DNA from: Bradyrhizobium elkanii WSM2783
GTDB lineage: Bacteria > Pseudomonadota > Alphaproteobacteria > Rhizobiales > Xanthobacteraceae
Direction of reading: 5' to 3'
DNA: 64,000 bases
Assembly: GCF_000472865.1 (NCBI RefSeq)
Contig: NZ_AXAP01000040.1
Location: 1 to 64,000, forward strand
Shown in pieces: positions 17,255-25,534 of the stretch (within the stretch, counting starts at the first letter, position 1; every line of letters begins with the position of its first letter). The notes under the pieces are model-generated. The model saw nothing but the letters and a program-made list of their open reading frames with translations. It had not been told where the DNA came from and made no database searches. The translations under genes were made by a program, and so were the position numbers.

Positions 17255-18668
17255 ACCAGCCCCCGAAGAAGCCGTCACCTCGCTGCACGACCTTTCCGCC
17301 ACCGACCTGATCGCGGGCTACCGCGCCAAGCAGTTCTCGCCGCTGGAGGTGCTGGACGAGGTGATCGCCCATGTCGCCCAGTGGGAACCGCACATCAAGG
17401 CGCTCTATCTGTACGACCCGGATGGCGCGCGCGCAGTGGCCAAGGCCTCGACCGACCGCTGGCAGGCCGGCGAGCCGATGGGCACGCTCGACGGCGTGCC
17501 TGTCACGATCAAGGACAATATCGCCACCAAAGGCCAGCCGGTGCCGCTCGGTGCCGCCAGCGTCAGGCACGTGCCGGCGGAGAAGGATGCGCCTCCTGCG
17601 GCACGCCTGCGCGAAGCGGGCGCGGTGATCTTCGCCAAGACCACGATGCCGGATTACGGCATGCTGTCCTCCGGACTCTCTTCGTTCCATCCCCTCACCC
17701 GCAACCCCTGGGACCTCAGCAAGAATCCCGGCGGCTCGAGCGCGGGCGCAGGTGCGGCCGGTGCGGCCGGCTACGGGCCGCTGCATCTCGGCACCGACAT
17801 CGGCGGCTCGGTTCGCCTGCCGGCATGCTGGTGCGGCCTGGTCGCACTGAAGCCGAGCCTCGGGCGCGTCCCGATCGATCCGCCCTATGTCGGCCGCGTT
17901 GCGGGTCCGATGACCCGCACCGTCGACGACGCCGCGCTGATGATGAGCGTGCTGTCGCGCCCCGATCGCCGCGACGGCATGAGCCTGCCGGCGCATGAGA
18001 TCAACTGGAAGACGCTGGAGAAGTCGCCGCGCAAGATGCGCCTCGGCCTGATGCTCGATCTCGACGTCGGCCAGGCGCTCGAGAAGGAAGTGCGCGACGT
18101 CGTGGTGAAGGCGGCGAAAACCTTCGAATCCGCAGGCGCCGTCGTCACCGAGATCGACGGCTTCTTCACGCGGCAAATGCTCGAGGGTCTCGACAATTTC
18201 TGGCGCGCGCGGATGTGGGACGATCTTTCGAAGCTCTCGGGGGAAGAGCGCGCAAAGGTGCTGCCCTATATCTACAAATGGGGCGAGGCCGGCGCGAAAC
18301 TGTCGGGCGTGGACGTCATCCGCGGCTTCAACCAGACCATGGCGATCCGCGCCGCCGCAGCCAAACTGTTCTGCGATTTCGACTACATCATCTCGCCGGT
18401 CTCACCGGTGGTGAACTTCGCGGCCGAGCTCCCCGCTCCGCTCAACGATCCCGACAGGCCGTTCGAGCACATCTGCTATACCGTACCGTGGAATATGTCG
18501 GAGAACCCGGCGCTGTCGATCAACGGCGGCTACGACAAGAAGGGTTTCCCGATCGGCGTGCAGATCATCGGCCGCCGCTTCGACGACATCGGCGTGCTCG
18601 GCATGGGCAAGGCCTTCGAGGCCCTGCGCGGCCCGCAACGCCCCTGGCCGCAGCCGCCTGAGAAATAA
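17247..18668 (+). CDS. Amidase (amidase signature family)
   Basis: A 473-residue amidase. The Ser-Ser-Lys triad is visible: Lys in VPVTIKDNIATKG (about 90), cis-Ser in NPGGSSAGAG (about 165-170) and the nucleophile in TDIGGSVRLPA (about 187-192). It would hydrolyse a carboxamide to acid plus ammonia; whether it also acts in GatA-like fashion is unlikely without GatB/C nearby. The ATG at 17247 overlaps the end of the M20D gene by 8 bases; a GTG at 17241 is an alternative. Last gene of the peptide cluster. Confidence 0.9.
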   Translation: MHKPAPEEAVTSLHDLSATDLIAGYRAKQFSPLEVLDEVIAHVAQWEPHIKALYLYDPDGARAVAKASTDRWQAGEPMGTLDGVPVTIKDNIATKGQPVPLGAASVRHVPAEKDAPPAARLREAGAVIFAKTTMPDYGMLSSGLSSFHPLTRNPWDLSKNPGGSSAGAGAAGAAGYGPLHLGTDIGGSVRLPACWCGLVALKPSLGRVPIDPPYVGRVAGPMTRTVDDAALMMSVLSRPDRRDGMSLPAHEINWKTLEKSPRKMRLGLMLDLDVGQALEKEVRDVVVKAAKTFESAGAVVTEIDGFFTRQMLEGLDNFWRARMWDDLSKLSGEERAKVLPYIYKWGEAGAKLSGVDVIRGFNQTMAIRAAAAKLFCDFDYIISPVSPVVNFAAELPAPLNDPDRPFEHICYTVPWNMSENPALSINGGYDKKGFPIGVQIIGRRFDDIGVLGMGKAFEALRGPQRPWPQPPEK

Positions 18669-18679
18669 TCTCCGCACTC

Positions 18680-18769
18680 CGTCATGGCCGGGCTTGTCCC
18701 GGCCATCCACGTCTATACGCTTGCGAGAAAGCAAGAACGTGGATGCCCGGGTCAAGCCCGGGCATGACG
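18680..18769. repeat. Palindromic intergenic repeat, family B (CGTCATGGCCGGGC type)
   Basis: The left arm CGTCATGGCCGGGCTTG is answered by CAAGCCCGGGCATGACG, with inner CATCCACGT and ACGTGGATG arms. Copies also lie at 29463-29554 and 54335-54420. Confidence 0.9.
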
Positions 18770-18820
18770 ATGATTTGCGCTGGGACGCAACGAACAGACA
18801 CAAGGAAGGAAACAACCACC

Positions 18821-19711
18821 ATGGCGTATGAGACGATCAAGTACGAGGTCGCCGAGCAGATCCTCACGATCACGCTGAACCGCCCGGACAAGCTCAACGC
18901 CTTCAACGCGACGATGCAGCAGGAACTGATCGACGCCTTCGATGCCGCCGACAAGGACGACGACATCCGCGCCATCATCGTCACCGGCGAGGGCCGCGCC
19001 TTCTGCGCCGGCGCCGATCTCTCCTCCGGCGCCAACACCTTTGACCGCGACGCCCGGCGCGGAGCGGTGAAGCGGCTGCCGAGCGGCGCGGTCGATTACA
19101 GCGATCCCAATGTGCGCGACGGCGGCGGCCAGGTGACGCTGCGCATCTTCAAGAGCCTGAAGCCGGTGATCGCGGCGGTGAACGGGCCCGCGGTCGGCAT
19201 CGGCGTCACCATGCAGCTTGCGATGGACATCCGCATTGCGAGCGAGGCCGCGCGGTTCGGCTTCGTGTTCTCCCAACGTGGCATCGTGCCGGAGGCGGCC
19301 TCGAGCTGGTTCCTGCCGCGCATCGTCGGCATCTCGCAGGCGCTGGAGTGGTGCTACACCGGCCGCGTCTTCCCCGCGCAGGAGGCGCTTGCCGGCCGTC
19401 TCGTCAGCAAGGTGGTGCCGCCGGACGAGCTGTTGCCGACCGCCCGCGCGCTGGCCAAGGAGATCGCCGCCAAGACCGCGCCGGTCTCGGTGGCGCTGAT
19501 CCGGCAGATGATGTGGCGCATGCTCGGCGCCGACGATCCGATGGAAGCGCACAAGGTCGACAGCCGCGGCATCTACGCCCGCGGCCGTTCGGACGACGTC
19601 AAGGAAGGCGTGGTCTCGTTCCTGGAAAAGCGCCCCGCGCAATTCAAGAACAAGGTCTCGTCCGACATGCCCGACTATTTCCCGTGGTGGCAGGAACGCG
19701 AATATAAGTGA
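18821..19711 (+). CDS. Enoyl-CoA hydratase/isomerase family protein (crotonase)
   Basis: A 296-residue crotonase-fold protein. The oxyanion-hole motifs are GRAFCAGADLSSG (about 56-68) and GPAVGIGVTMQLAMDIRIAS (about 121-140); a catalytic Glu is expected in FSQRGIVPEAASSWFLP (about 150-166). It would act on an enoyl- or acyl-CoA, possibly in fatty-acid breakdown; the substrate is unknown. A strong AAGGAAGGAAA ribosome-binding site precedes the ATG. Its stop overlaps the start of the next gene (GTGA), so the two are translated together. Confidence 0.9.
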   Translation: MAYETIKYEVAEQILTITLNRPDKLNAFNATMQQELIDAFDAADKDDDIRAIIVTGEGRAFCAGADLSSGANTFDRDARRGAVKRLPSGAVDYSDPNVRDGGGQVTLRIFKSLKPVIAAVNGPAVGIGVTMQLAMDIRIASEAARFGFVFSQRGIVPEAASSWFLPRIVGISQALEWCYTGRVFPAQEALAGRLVSKVVPPDELLPTARALAKEIAAKTAPVSVALIRQMMWRMLGADDPMEAHKVDSRGIYARGRSDDVKEGVVSFLEKRPAQFKNKVSSDMPDYFPWWQEREYK

Positions 19712-20382
19712 GCACACTTGGGACGACGCCAGCACGGGACGGCGTCGTCCTCCTGCACGGCATCAGCCGGACCGCGCGTTCGTTCCGCAAGATGGAAAGC
19801 GCGATCGAGCGCGCCGGATATACAACGCTCAATCTCGACTACGCCAGCCGCCGCAAACCGCTTGAGGCGCTGGCGGAAGACATCCATCCCGCGATCGAAA
19901 CTTTCGCAGGCCGTCTTGGTGGCCGAGTGCACTTCGTCTGCCATTCCATGGGCGGACTGCTGGCGCGCGTCTATCTCGCCAAACACCGGCCGCACAATCT
20001 CGGGCGCGTGATGATGCTGGGGACGCCCAACGGCGGTAGCGAGATCGCGGACCGCTTGAAGAATGTCGTGCTGTATCGCGCCTTCTTTGGCCCGGCCGGG
20101 CAGCAGCTTGGCACGCTGCGCGATCTTGCGACCATGGCGCTGCTGCCGCCGATCGACTATCCGGTTGGCATCATCGCCGGGAACCGCTCAATCTACCCTG
20201 TCGCCTCGGCCTTCCTGCCGCGGCCACATGACGGTCGTGTGTCGGTCGCGAACACCAAGCTCGACGGCATGACCGATCATATTGTCGTGCGCACGTCACA
20301 TCCATGGCTGGTGCGCAATGACGCGGCGATCGCGCAGACGATTGCGTTCCTGCGGGAGGGGAAATTTACGGCGCATTGGTAA
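19708..20382 (+). CDS. Lipase-like alpha/beta hydrolase
   Basis: A 224-residue hydrolase with GVVLLHGISRTARSFRKME near the N terminus (oxyanion strand), the lipase-type nucleophile elbow VCHSMGG (Ser about 79), MMLGTPNGGSEIADRL after it and a late His (about 193 in TDHIVVRTSHPW). The sequence resembles the PGAP1/triacylglycerol-lipase-like group. No signal peptide, so cytoplasmic or membrane-associated. It starts with GTG inside the crotonase stop, suggesting a joint role on acyl compounds. Confidence 0.85.
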   Translation: MSTLGTTPARDGVVLLHGISRTARSFRKMESAIERAGYTTLNLDYASRRKPLEALAEDIHPAIETFAGRLGGRVHFVCHSMGGLLARVYLAKHRPHNLGRVMMLGTPNGGSEIADRLKNVVLYRAFFGPAGQQLGTLRDLATMALLPPIDYPVGIIAGNRSIYPVASAFLPRPHDGRVSVANTKLDGMTDHIVVRTSHPWLVRNDAAIAQTIAFLREGKFTAHW

Positions 20383-20516
20383 AGTGGGCGTCGATAACGT
20401 GCCACCTCGGCTTTTGATCCATGCCGGCCGCGCATGGAGGCGAGCAGCACGTCCACTGCAACGCAAATTCGCAACGCGATATCGTCGCTGCAAATCCAGT
20501 CACTGAATCGGTACCG

Positions 20517-20936
20517 ATGCGACTTCGCCTGCGGATGCTTATCCTGGCACCCCTCGTCCTGGCCGGCTGTGCCGAACGGGACGCCGAATGGGCGCGGCGC
20601 GGCCGGGAAAGCCTGATCGGACTTAATCAATCGAACATCCGGATGTGCGCGGGGCTGCCGACTGGAACCACCAAGGACGGCACCGGCGAAATCTGGATGT
20701 ATGAGCATGCCGCCAGTGCGCCCGGCGGTATAGCGCCGCCGGCCCTCACGATCCCACCCGGGCTGAACATCGGCGGCCAGCCGTTGAACGGCTATTGCCG
20801 CGTGCAGCTCCGCTTCGTCGGCGGCAAGGTCGCGGAGGTGCAATACGCCGGGAATACCGACATCGGCGACGCGCGGGATGCCGTCTGCGGCCAGATCGTG
20901 CGGACATGTCTCGGCTACGCGCAGGCGGAGAAGTAA
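20517..20936 (+). CDS. Small lipoprotein, function unknown
   Basis: A 139-residue protein with an N-terminal signal and lipobox (LILAPLVLAGC, lipidated Cys about 18). The mature part contains SLIGLNQSNIRMCAGLPTGT, then EIWMYEH, a Pro/Gly-rich loop, and a C-terminal strand set with Cys residues (YCRVQLRF, AVCGQIVRTCLGY). The arrangement recalls outer-membrane lipoproteins of the SmpA/OmlA-like fold, but that is only an impression. The first of two nearby ATGs is used. Confidence 0.7.
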   Translation: MRLRLRMLILAPLVLAGCAERDAEWARRGRESLIGLNQSNIRMCAGLPTGTTKDGTGEIWMYEHAASAPGGIAPPALTIPPGLNIGGQPLNGYCRVQLRFVGGKVAEVQYAGNTDIGDARDAVCGQIVRTCLGYAQAEK

Positions 20937-20941
20937 TACTC

Positions 20942-21021
20942 GTAGGGTGGGCAAAGCGAAGCGTGCCCACCATTCCAAGCGGAGTGTCGATGGTGGGCAC
21001 GCTTCGCTTTGCCCACCCTAC
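20942..21021. repeat. Palindromic intergenic repeat, family D
   Basis: GTAGGGTGGGCAAAGCGAAG on the left and CTTCGCTTTGCCCACCCTAC on the right form a perfect 20-base inverted repeat. It lies between convergent genes. Same family as 305-385 and 62305-62385. Confidence 0.92.
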
Positions 21022-21043
21022 ACGATCTCGCTCGCAATGACGG

Positions 21044-22018
21044 CTAACCCATCATCAGCGCCACGCGGCCGATCGCCTTGCGCTCCAGCAGCAGGCGCAT
21101 CGCTTTCGCAACATCCTCCAGCGGCAAACGATGCGAGATGTTCGGGCGCACCTTGCCGGCTTCCGCCCATTCGGTCAGCGCCTTGATGCGCACCTCGCCC
21201 AGCGCCGGATTCCGCCGCACGGCTTCGCCGGCGCGGATGCCGAGCACGCTGGCGCCCTTGATCATCAAGAGATTGGTGCGGGCAAGCCCGATGCCGCCGG
21301 TGAAGCCGATGACGAGCAGCCGCGCGCCCCAGTTGATACAGCGCATCGAGTTCTCGAACACCTCGCCGCCGACCGGATCGAACACGACATCGGCGCCGTT
21401 GCCGTCCGTGATGCGTTTCACGGCATCGCGAAACGGCTCGCGATCGTAGAGCACGAGATGGTCCGCTCCCCTCGCCTTGGCGATCGCAAGCTTCTCCTCG
21501 CTGGACGCGGCAGCGATCACGACGGCGCCGAGCAGCTTTCCGATCTCGACCGCGGCCAGCCCCACGCCGCCGCCGGCGCCATGCACCAGCAGCACCTCGC
21601 CGGGCCGAAGCTGGCCGCGGTCGATCAGCGCATGATAGGCCGTGCCGTGCGCGGCAAGAAAGGTCGCGCCTTCCGCATAATCGAACGTCGACGGCATCCG
21701 CGTGAGCTGCGACGGCGTGGCCACCGCCTCGTCGCTGAAGGCGCCGTGGCGCATCTTGACAACGACCTTGTCGCCGACCTTGACGCCCGTGGCATCATTT
21801 ACCTCGACCACGTCGCCAGCGGCTTCCATCCCCGGCGTGAACGGCAACGGCGGCTTGAGCTGATATTCGCCGGCCGCCATCAGCACGTCGGGAAAATTGA
21901 TCCCCGCGGCGCGGATCGCGACGCGCACCTCGCCTGCCTTCAATGGCGCGGACGAAAATGTTTCCAGCCGCAGGCGCTCGGGCGGGCCGAGCTCGCGGCA
22001 GACAACGGCTTTCGGCAT
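21044..22018 (-). CDS. Zinc-independent MDR oxidoreductase (NADPH:quinone reductase-like)
   Basis: A 324-residue medium-chain reductase of the quinone oxidoreductase branch. The GroES-like domain has AAGINFPDVLMAAGEYQ (about 36-52), and the cofactor domain has the motif VHGAGGGVGLAAVEIGK (about 141-157). The zinc-binding Cys/His pairs of alcohol dehydrogenases are absent. It reduces a quinone or enone with NADPH. The ATG shares a base with the stop of the upstream gene (TGATG), so it is coupled to the HCCA isomerase-like protein. Confidence 0.9.
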   Translation of the reverse strand: MPKAVVCRELGPPERLRLETFSSAPLKAGEVRVAIRAAGINFPDVLMAAGEYQLKPPLPFTPGMEAAGDVVEVNDATGVKVGDKVVVKMRHGAFSDEAVATPSQLTRMPSTFDYAEGATFLAAHGTAYHALIDRGQLRPGEVLLVHGAGGGVGLAAVEIGKLLGAVVIAAASSEEKLAIAKARGADHLVLYDREPFRDAVKRITDGNGADVVFDPVGGEVFENSMRCINWGARLLVIGFTGGIGLARTNLLMIKGASVLGIRAGEAVRRNPALGEVRIKALTEWAEAGKVRPNISHRLPLEDVAKAMRLLLERKAIGRVALMMG

Positions 22019-22629
22019 CACGCTGCGCGCTCCTTCTTGCGCTCCAGCACCTCCCGGATCAGCGGCAAGCGGTCGTTGCCGAAATACATGTCGGTCTTGT
22101 CGACGAAGATGGTCGGCGAGCCGAAGCCGCCGCGCGCCATCACTTCATCGGTGTTGGCCTTGAGCTGGTCCTTGATCGCCTGCTGGCTGATGCCGGCGAA
22201 GAATTTTGCCGGATCGATGCCGACCTTGTTGCAGATCTCGGTCAGCACCGCATCCTGCGAAATGTCCTTGTCGTCCCCCCAATAAGCCTCGAACACCGCG
22301 CGCGCGAACGGCACCATCTTGTCGTTGCCGAGCCAGATGCAGCCGCGCATCGCCTTGACACTGTTCACGGGAAACACGCTTGGCGGCATCTTGATCGCAA
22401 GGCCTGCCGAGCGCGCCCAGTCGGAGAGATCCTTCTTCATGTAGCGCGCCTTCAGCGGCACCGGCGTTTCGCGCGAGGCGTAGACGCTCGGGTTGACGGT
22501 GTTGAAGATGCCGCCGACCAGGATCGGGCGCCAGGAGATATCGACGCCGAACTCCTTTGCCAACGGCTGGATGTTGTGGAAGGCGAGATAGGTCCAGGGG
22601 CTGGAGCAGTCGAAGAAGAATTCGATCAT
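22018..22629 (-). CDS. 2-hydroxychromene-2-carboxylate isomerase-like (DsbA-fold) protein
   Basis: A 203-residue thioredoxin-fold protein of the DsbA/kappa-GST branch. It starts MIEFFFDCSSPWTYLAFHNI, where a Ser-Pro replaces the CxxC of DsbA, as in HCCA isomerase; it ends with GGFGSPTIFVDKTDMYFGNDRL, the typical cis-Pro segment. It is likely a glutathione-dependent isomerase or transferase for aromatic intermediates. AGGAAA precedes the ATG at 22629, preferred over an upstream frame-open extension. Head of a two-gene unit with the quinone reductase; a GST lies upstream. Confidence 0.87.
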   Translation of the reverse strand: MIEFFFDCSSPWTYLAFHNIQPLAKEFGVDISWRPILVGGIFNTVNPSVYASRETPVPLKARYMKKDLSDWARSAGLAIKMPPSVFPVNSVKAMRGCIWLGNDKMVPFARAVFEAYWGDDKDISQDAVLTEICNKVGIDPAKFFAGISQQAIKDQLKANTDEVMARGGFGSPTIFVDKTDMYFGNDRLPLIREVLERKKERAA

Positions 22630-22668
22630 GGTGGCGTTTCCTGTTGTGATATCGCTTGTGTCCATTTT

Positions 22669-22777
22669 CGTCATTCCGGGATGCGCCGCAAGGCGCAAGC
22701 CCGGAATCCATTGATCGGCGTGCGCCAGCGGCGAAATGGATTCCGGGCTCGCGACTCCGTCGCGCCCCGGAATGACG
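22669..22777. repeat. Palindromic intergenic repeat, family A
   Basis: CGTCATTCCGGGATGCGCCG at the left and CGCCCCGGAATGACG at the right, with inner GCCCGGAATCCAT and ATGGATTCCGGGC arms. It separates two leftward genes. Confidence 0.9.
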
Positions 22778-22782
22778 GATAG

Positions 22783-23484
22783 TTATTGCTTCTCCAGCAT
22801 CTCCTTGGCGCGCTGGCCGAACATGTTCTTGCGTGCCTCCTCGTCGAACGGTTCCTTGACGAACTTGCCGATCGCGAGCCCCGCCTGCACCTGCGGCCGG
22901 GCGCGCACCTCGGCGTACCAGCGCTTGATGTTCGGGTAGTCGTCGAGCGTAAAACCCTGCGCCTTGTGGGTCATGGTCCAGGGGAAGCAGGCGATGTCAG
23001 CAATGGAGTAGTCGCCGGCGATATAGGCGCCGGTCTTGCCGAGTTGGCGGTCGAGCACGCCATAGAGCCGCGCCGCCTCGTCGCGGTAGCGCTCGATCGC
23101 ATAGGGGATCTTGTCGGCGGCATAGAGCGCGAAATGGCCGTGCTGGCCAAGCATCGGACCGAGCCCGCCCACCTGCCACATCACCCACTGGATGACCCTG
23201 GAACGGCCGCGCATATCCGCAGGCAGGAAGCGGCCGGTCTTCTCGGCCAGATAGATCAGGATCGCGCCGGTTTCGAACACAGCGAACGGCTCGCCGCCAT
23301 CGGCGGGCGCGTGGTCCACGATTGCCGGGATCCGGTTGTTCGGGCTGATCGCCAGGAATTCCGGGCGAAACTGCTCGCCGGCGCGGATATTGACCGGGAT
23401 GACCTGATAGGGAAGCCCGAGTTCCTCCAGCATGATCGAAATCTTCCAGCCGTTCGGCGTCGGCGCGTAGTGCAGGTCGATCAT
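22783..23484 (-). CDS. Glutathione S-transferase family protein (YfcG/nu-like)
   Basis: A 233-residue GST. The N-terminal thioredoxin-like domain has YAPTPNGWKISIMLEELGLPY (about 5-25), with the Thr-Pro-Asn motif of the YfcG/Ure2-like disulfide-bond oxidoreductases, and SPNNRIPAIVDH (about 52-63); the all-helical C-terminal domain includes YSIADIACFPW (about 160). It may reduce disulfides or conjugate glutathione. The ATG at 23484 was chosen because the family begins there. It is grouped with the HCCA isomerase-like gene, consistent with detoxification chemistry. Confidence 0.9.
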   Translation of the reverse strand: MIDLHYAPTPNGWKISIMLEELGLPYQVIPVNIRAGEQFRPEFLAISPNNRIPAIVDHAPADGGEPFAVFETGAILIYLAEKTGRFLPADMRGRSRVIQWVMWQVGGLGPMLGQHGHFALYAADKIPYAIERYRDEAARLYGVLDRQLGKTGAYIAGDYSIADIACFPWTMTHKAQGFTLDDYPNIKRWYAEVRARPQVQAGLAIGKFVKEPFDEEARKNMFGQRAKEMLEKQ

Positions 23485-23586
23485 GGTTTCCCCCAAGAGG
23501 TCGCGTCATAAAGACGCTTGTTGTTCTGTACCTCGATCATAAGACATGGCAGACAGGCGCTCAATCCGAACCGAGGGAGGCCAGAC

Positions 23587-24609
23587 ATGCTGTTTCCGAC
23601 CACGATCGCAGGCTCCTTGCCGAAACCGGAATGGCTGGCCGAACCCAACACGCTGTGGGCGCCCTGGAAGTCGCAAGGCGACGAGCTGGCGCGCGCCAAG
23701 CGCGACGCCACCCTGCTGGCGCTGAAGCTGCAAGAGGATGCCGGAATCGATCTCGTCACCGAGGGCGAGCAGGCGCGGCAGCATTTCGTCCATGGCTTCC
23801 TGGAGAAGGTCGAAGGCATCGATTTCGCCCACAAGGTCGAGATGGGTATCCGCAAGGACCGCTATAAGGCGATGGTGCCGCAGGTGGTGGCGCCGCTGCA
23901 GCTCAAGGGCCGTGTCCATGCCACCGAGGCCCGTGTCGCCCGCACCCACACGACGCGCAAGCTGAAATTCACCCTGCCCGGCCCGATGACGATCATCGAC
24001 ACCATCGCCGACCAATATTACGGCGACCGGGTCAAGATGGCGTTCGCCTTTGCCGAACTGCTGAACGAGGAGGCCAAGGCGCTGCAAGCCGACGGCGTCG
24101 ACATGATCCAGTTCGACGAGCCCGCCTTCAATGTCTACATGGACGAGGTTCGCGACTGGGGCATCAAGGCGCTGGAACGCGCCACCGAGGGGCTGACCTG
24201 CGAGACCGCCGTGCACATCTGTTACGGCTACGGCATCAAGGCCAATACCGACTGGAAAGAGACCCTGGGCAGCGAATGGCGGCAATATGAAGAGACGTTT
24301 CCTGTGATCGACAAGAGCACGATCCAGCAGGTCGCGATCGAATGCCGCAACTCGAAAGTGCCGATCGAGCTGCTCGCGCTATTGCCGGGCAAGATCGTCC
24401 AGGCCGGCGTGATCGATGTCGCGAGCGACGTTGTCGAGACCGCCGAAGACGTGGCCAATGTGATCGAGGCGGTCGCGAAATTCGTGCCGAAGAGCAACAT
24501 CGTCGCGACGACCAATTGCGGCATGGCGCCGATGCGGCGCGACATCGCGGAAGCCAAGCTGATGGCGCTCGGCGCAGGCGCCAAGCTGGCGCGGCAGCGG
24601 CTCGGCTGA
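23587..24609 (+). CDS. Cobalamin-independent methionine synthase family protein (MetE C-terminal core)
   Basis: A 340-residue protein equivalent to the catalytic half of MetE, lacking the N-terminal barrel. The zinc site is intact: HICYGYG (His and Cys, about 211-217), the Glu in AIECRNSKVPIELL (about 252) and the Cys in TTNCGMAPM (about 315). It transfers a methyl group to a thiol; in full-length MetE the acceptor is homocysteine and the donor methyltetrahydrofolate. Stand-alone core enzymes use varied methyl donors, so the donor here is open. No partner gene is adjacent. Confidence 0.85.
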   Translation: MLFPTTIAGSLPKPEWLAEPNTLWAPWKSQGDELARAKRDATLLALKLQEDAGIDLVTEGEQARQHFVHGFLEKVEGIDFAHKVEMGIRKDRYKAMVPQVVAPLQLKGRVHATEARVARTHTTRKLKFTLPGPMTIIDTIADQYYGDRVKMAFAFAELLNEEAKALQADGVDMIQFDEPAFNVYMDEVRDWGIKALERATEGLTCETAVHICYGYGIKANTDWKETLGSEWRQYEETFPVIDKSTIQQVAIECRNSKVPIELLALLPGKIVQAGVIDVASDVVETAEDVANVIEAVAKFVPKSNIVATTNCGMAPMRRDIAEAKLMALGAGAKLARQRLG

Positions 24610-24615
24610 TCGCTT

Positions 24616-24734
24616 CACCTCTCCCATAGCGAGAGGTCGGCGTGAAGCGCCGGGTGAGGGGTTCGGCGCTCTCGTGGGACCTGATCCCCCTCACCCGCGC
24701 CTTCGGCGCGACCTCTCCCCAATGGGGAGAGGTG
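24616..24734. repeat. Palindromic intergenic repeat, family E (CACCTCTCCC type)
   Basis: CACCTCTCCCATAGCGAGAGGT on the left is mirrored by ACCTCTCCCCAATGGGGAGAGGTG on the right, with GGGTGAGGGG/CCCCCTCACCC inside. Related elements lie at 25388-25530 and 36677-36799. Confidence 0.85.
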
Positions 24735-24754
24735 GTCCTCGCGGCCGCATCGAT

Positions 24755-25378
24755 TCAAGCAAATGAGGTCGTGCTTGGATGCAGCACGGGCCGATAGCCG
24801 GCGGCGAATGCGCGAACCGTCGATGGCGGCGTCAGCAGCAGCGCAGCATCGGCGTCGATGTCGGCGCGTGCGTAGCCAGCGAACGACCAGCGCAGCGGTT
24901 CGCCGCTTACGATGAGAAAGCTGCGCTCACCCGCCTGCACCATCGCTCCGTCTGGCAGGCTCGCGAGCAGCATCGGCAGCGGATGCAGCCGCTTCCGACC
25001 GCGGTCGAGGCGCTCGCGATGCAGCACGGCGTCGATCTCGGGCGCGTGGATGTTTTCCGCGTCGTTGCCCTGCTCCCAGGCGGCGCGAAAGCGGTTGGCA
25101 TCGTCGCGGCGGCAGAAGAAGCAGGGGCGATGGCCCGCGGCGAACGCGGTGGCTTCATCGAGGAAGAACAATTCGGTCCAGCTTCGCCCGCCCATCACCT
25201 TGCGGCGCCGGCCGCGGAATTCGCACACGCATGTCAGCCAAGCCGGGCTTGACCAGCGCTTTTTCAGGAGCGTTTTGGTCGCCGGATCATGGATGATGCC
25301 GCGGTTGCCGGTAAACAACCCGCGGTGCGGCGTGGCGACGATCTCGCCGGTTGGCGTGACGCGGTTCTGCAGGGGCAT
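24755..25378 (-). CDS. Conserved hypothetical protein with Ada-like Cys motif
   Basis: A 207-residue protein I cannot name. It has a Cys pair at 50 and 52 (WLTCVCEFRG) and a second at 86 and 89 in ATAFAAGHRPCFFCRRDDA. The segment is reminiscent of the Ada N-terminal zinc domain, where an aaGyRPCkrC sequence supplies two zinc ligands, though the spacing of the first pair (CxC rather than CxxxC) differs. The N terminus (TPHRGLFTGNRGIIHD) and C terminus show no motif. No signal peptide; flanked by repeats on both sides. Confidence 0.65.
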   Translation of the reverse strand: MPLQNRVTPTGEIVATPHRGLFTGNRGIIHDPATKTLLKKRWSSPAWLTCVCEFRGRRRKVMGGRSWTELFFLDEATAFAAGHRPCFFCRRDDANRFRAAWEQGNDAENIHAPEIDAVLHRERLDRGRKRLHPLPMLLASLPDGAMVQAGERSFLIVSGEPLRWSFAGYARADIDADAALLLTPPSTVRAFAAGYRPVLHPSTTSFA

Positions 25379-25387
25379 CTTGCTTCT

Positions 25388-25530
25388 CCTTCTCCCCGTT
25401 CTTACGGGGAGAAGGTCGGGATGAGGGGCTCTATCCGCGAATACGAAAGCAAATGTACTCGCGGGGACTCCCCCTCACCCGGATCCCGTCTTCGATGCGA
25501 TCTGACCTCTCCCCGCAAGCGGGGCGAGGT
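25388..25530. repeat. Palindromic intergenic repeat, family E
   Basis: Nested inverted arms: TCTCCCCGTTCTTACGGGGAGA at the left, and ACCTCTCCCCGCAAGCGGGGCGAGGT at the right, with a CCCCTCACCC core. It nearly touches the stop codon of gpt. Confidence 0.8.
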
Positions 25531-25534
25531 AAGG

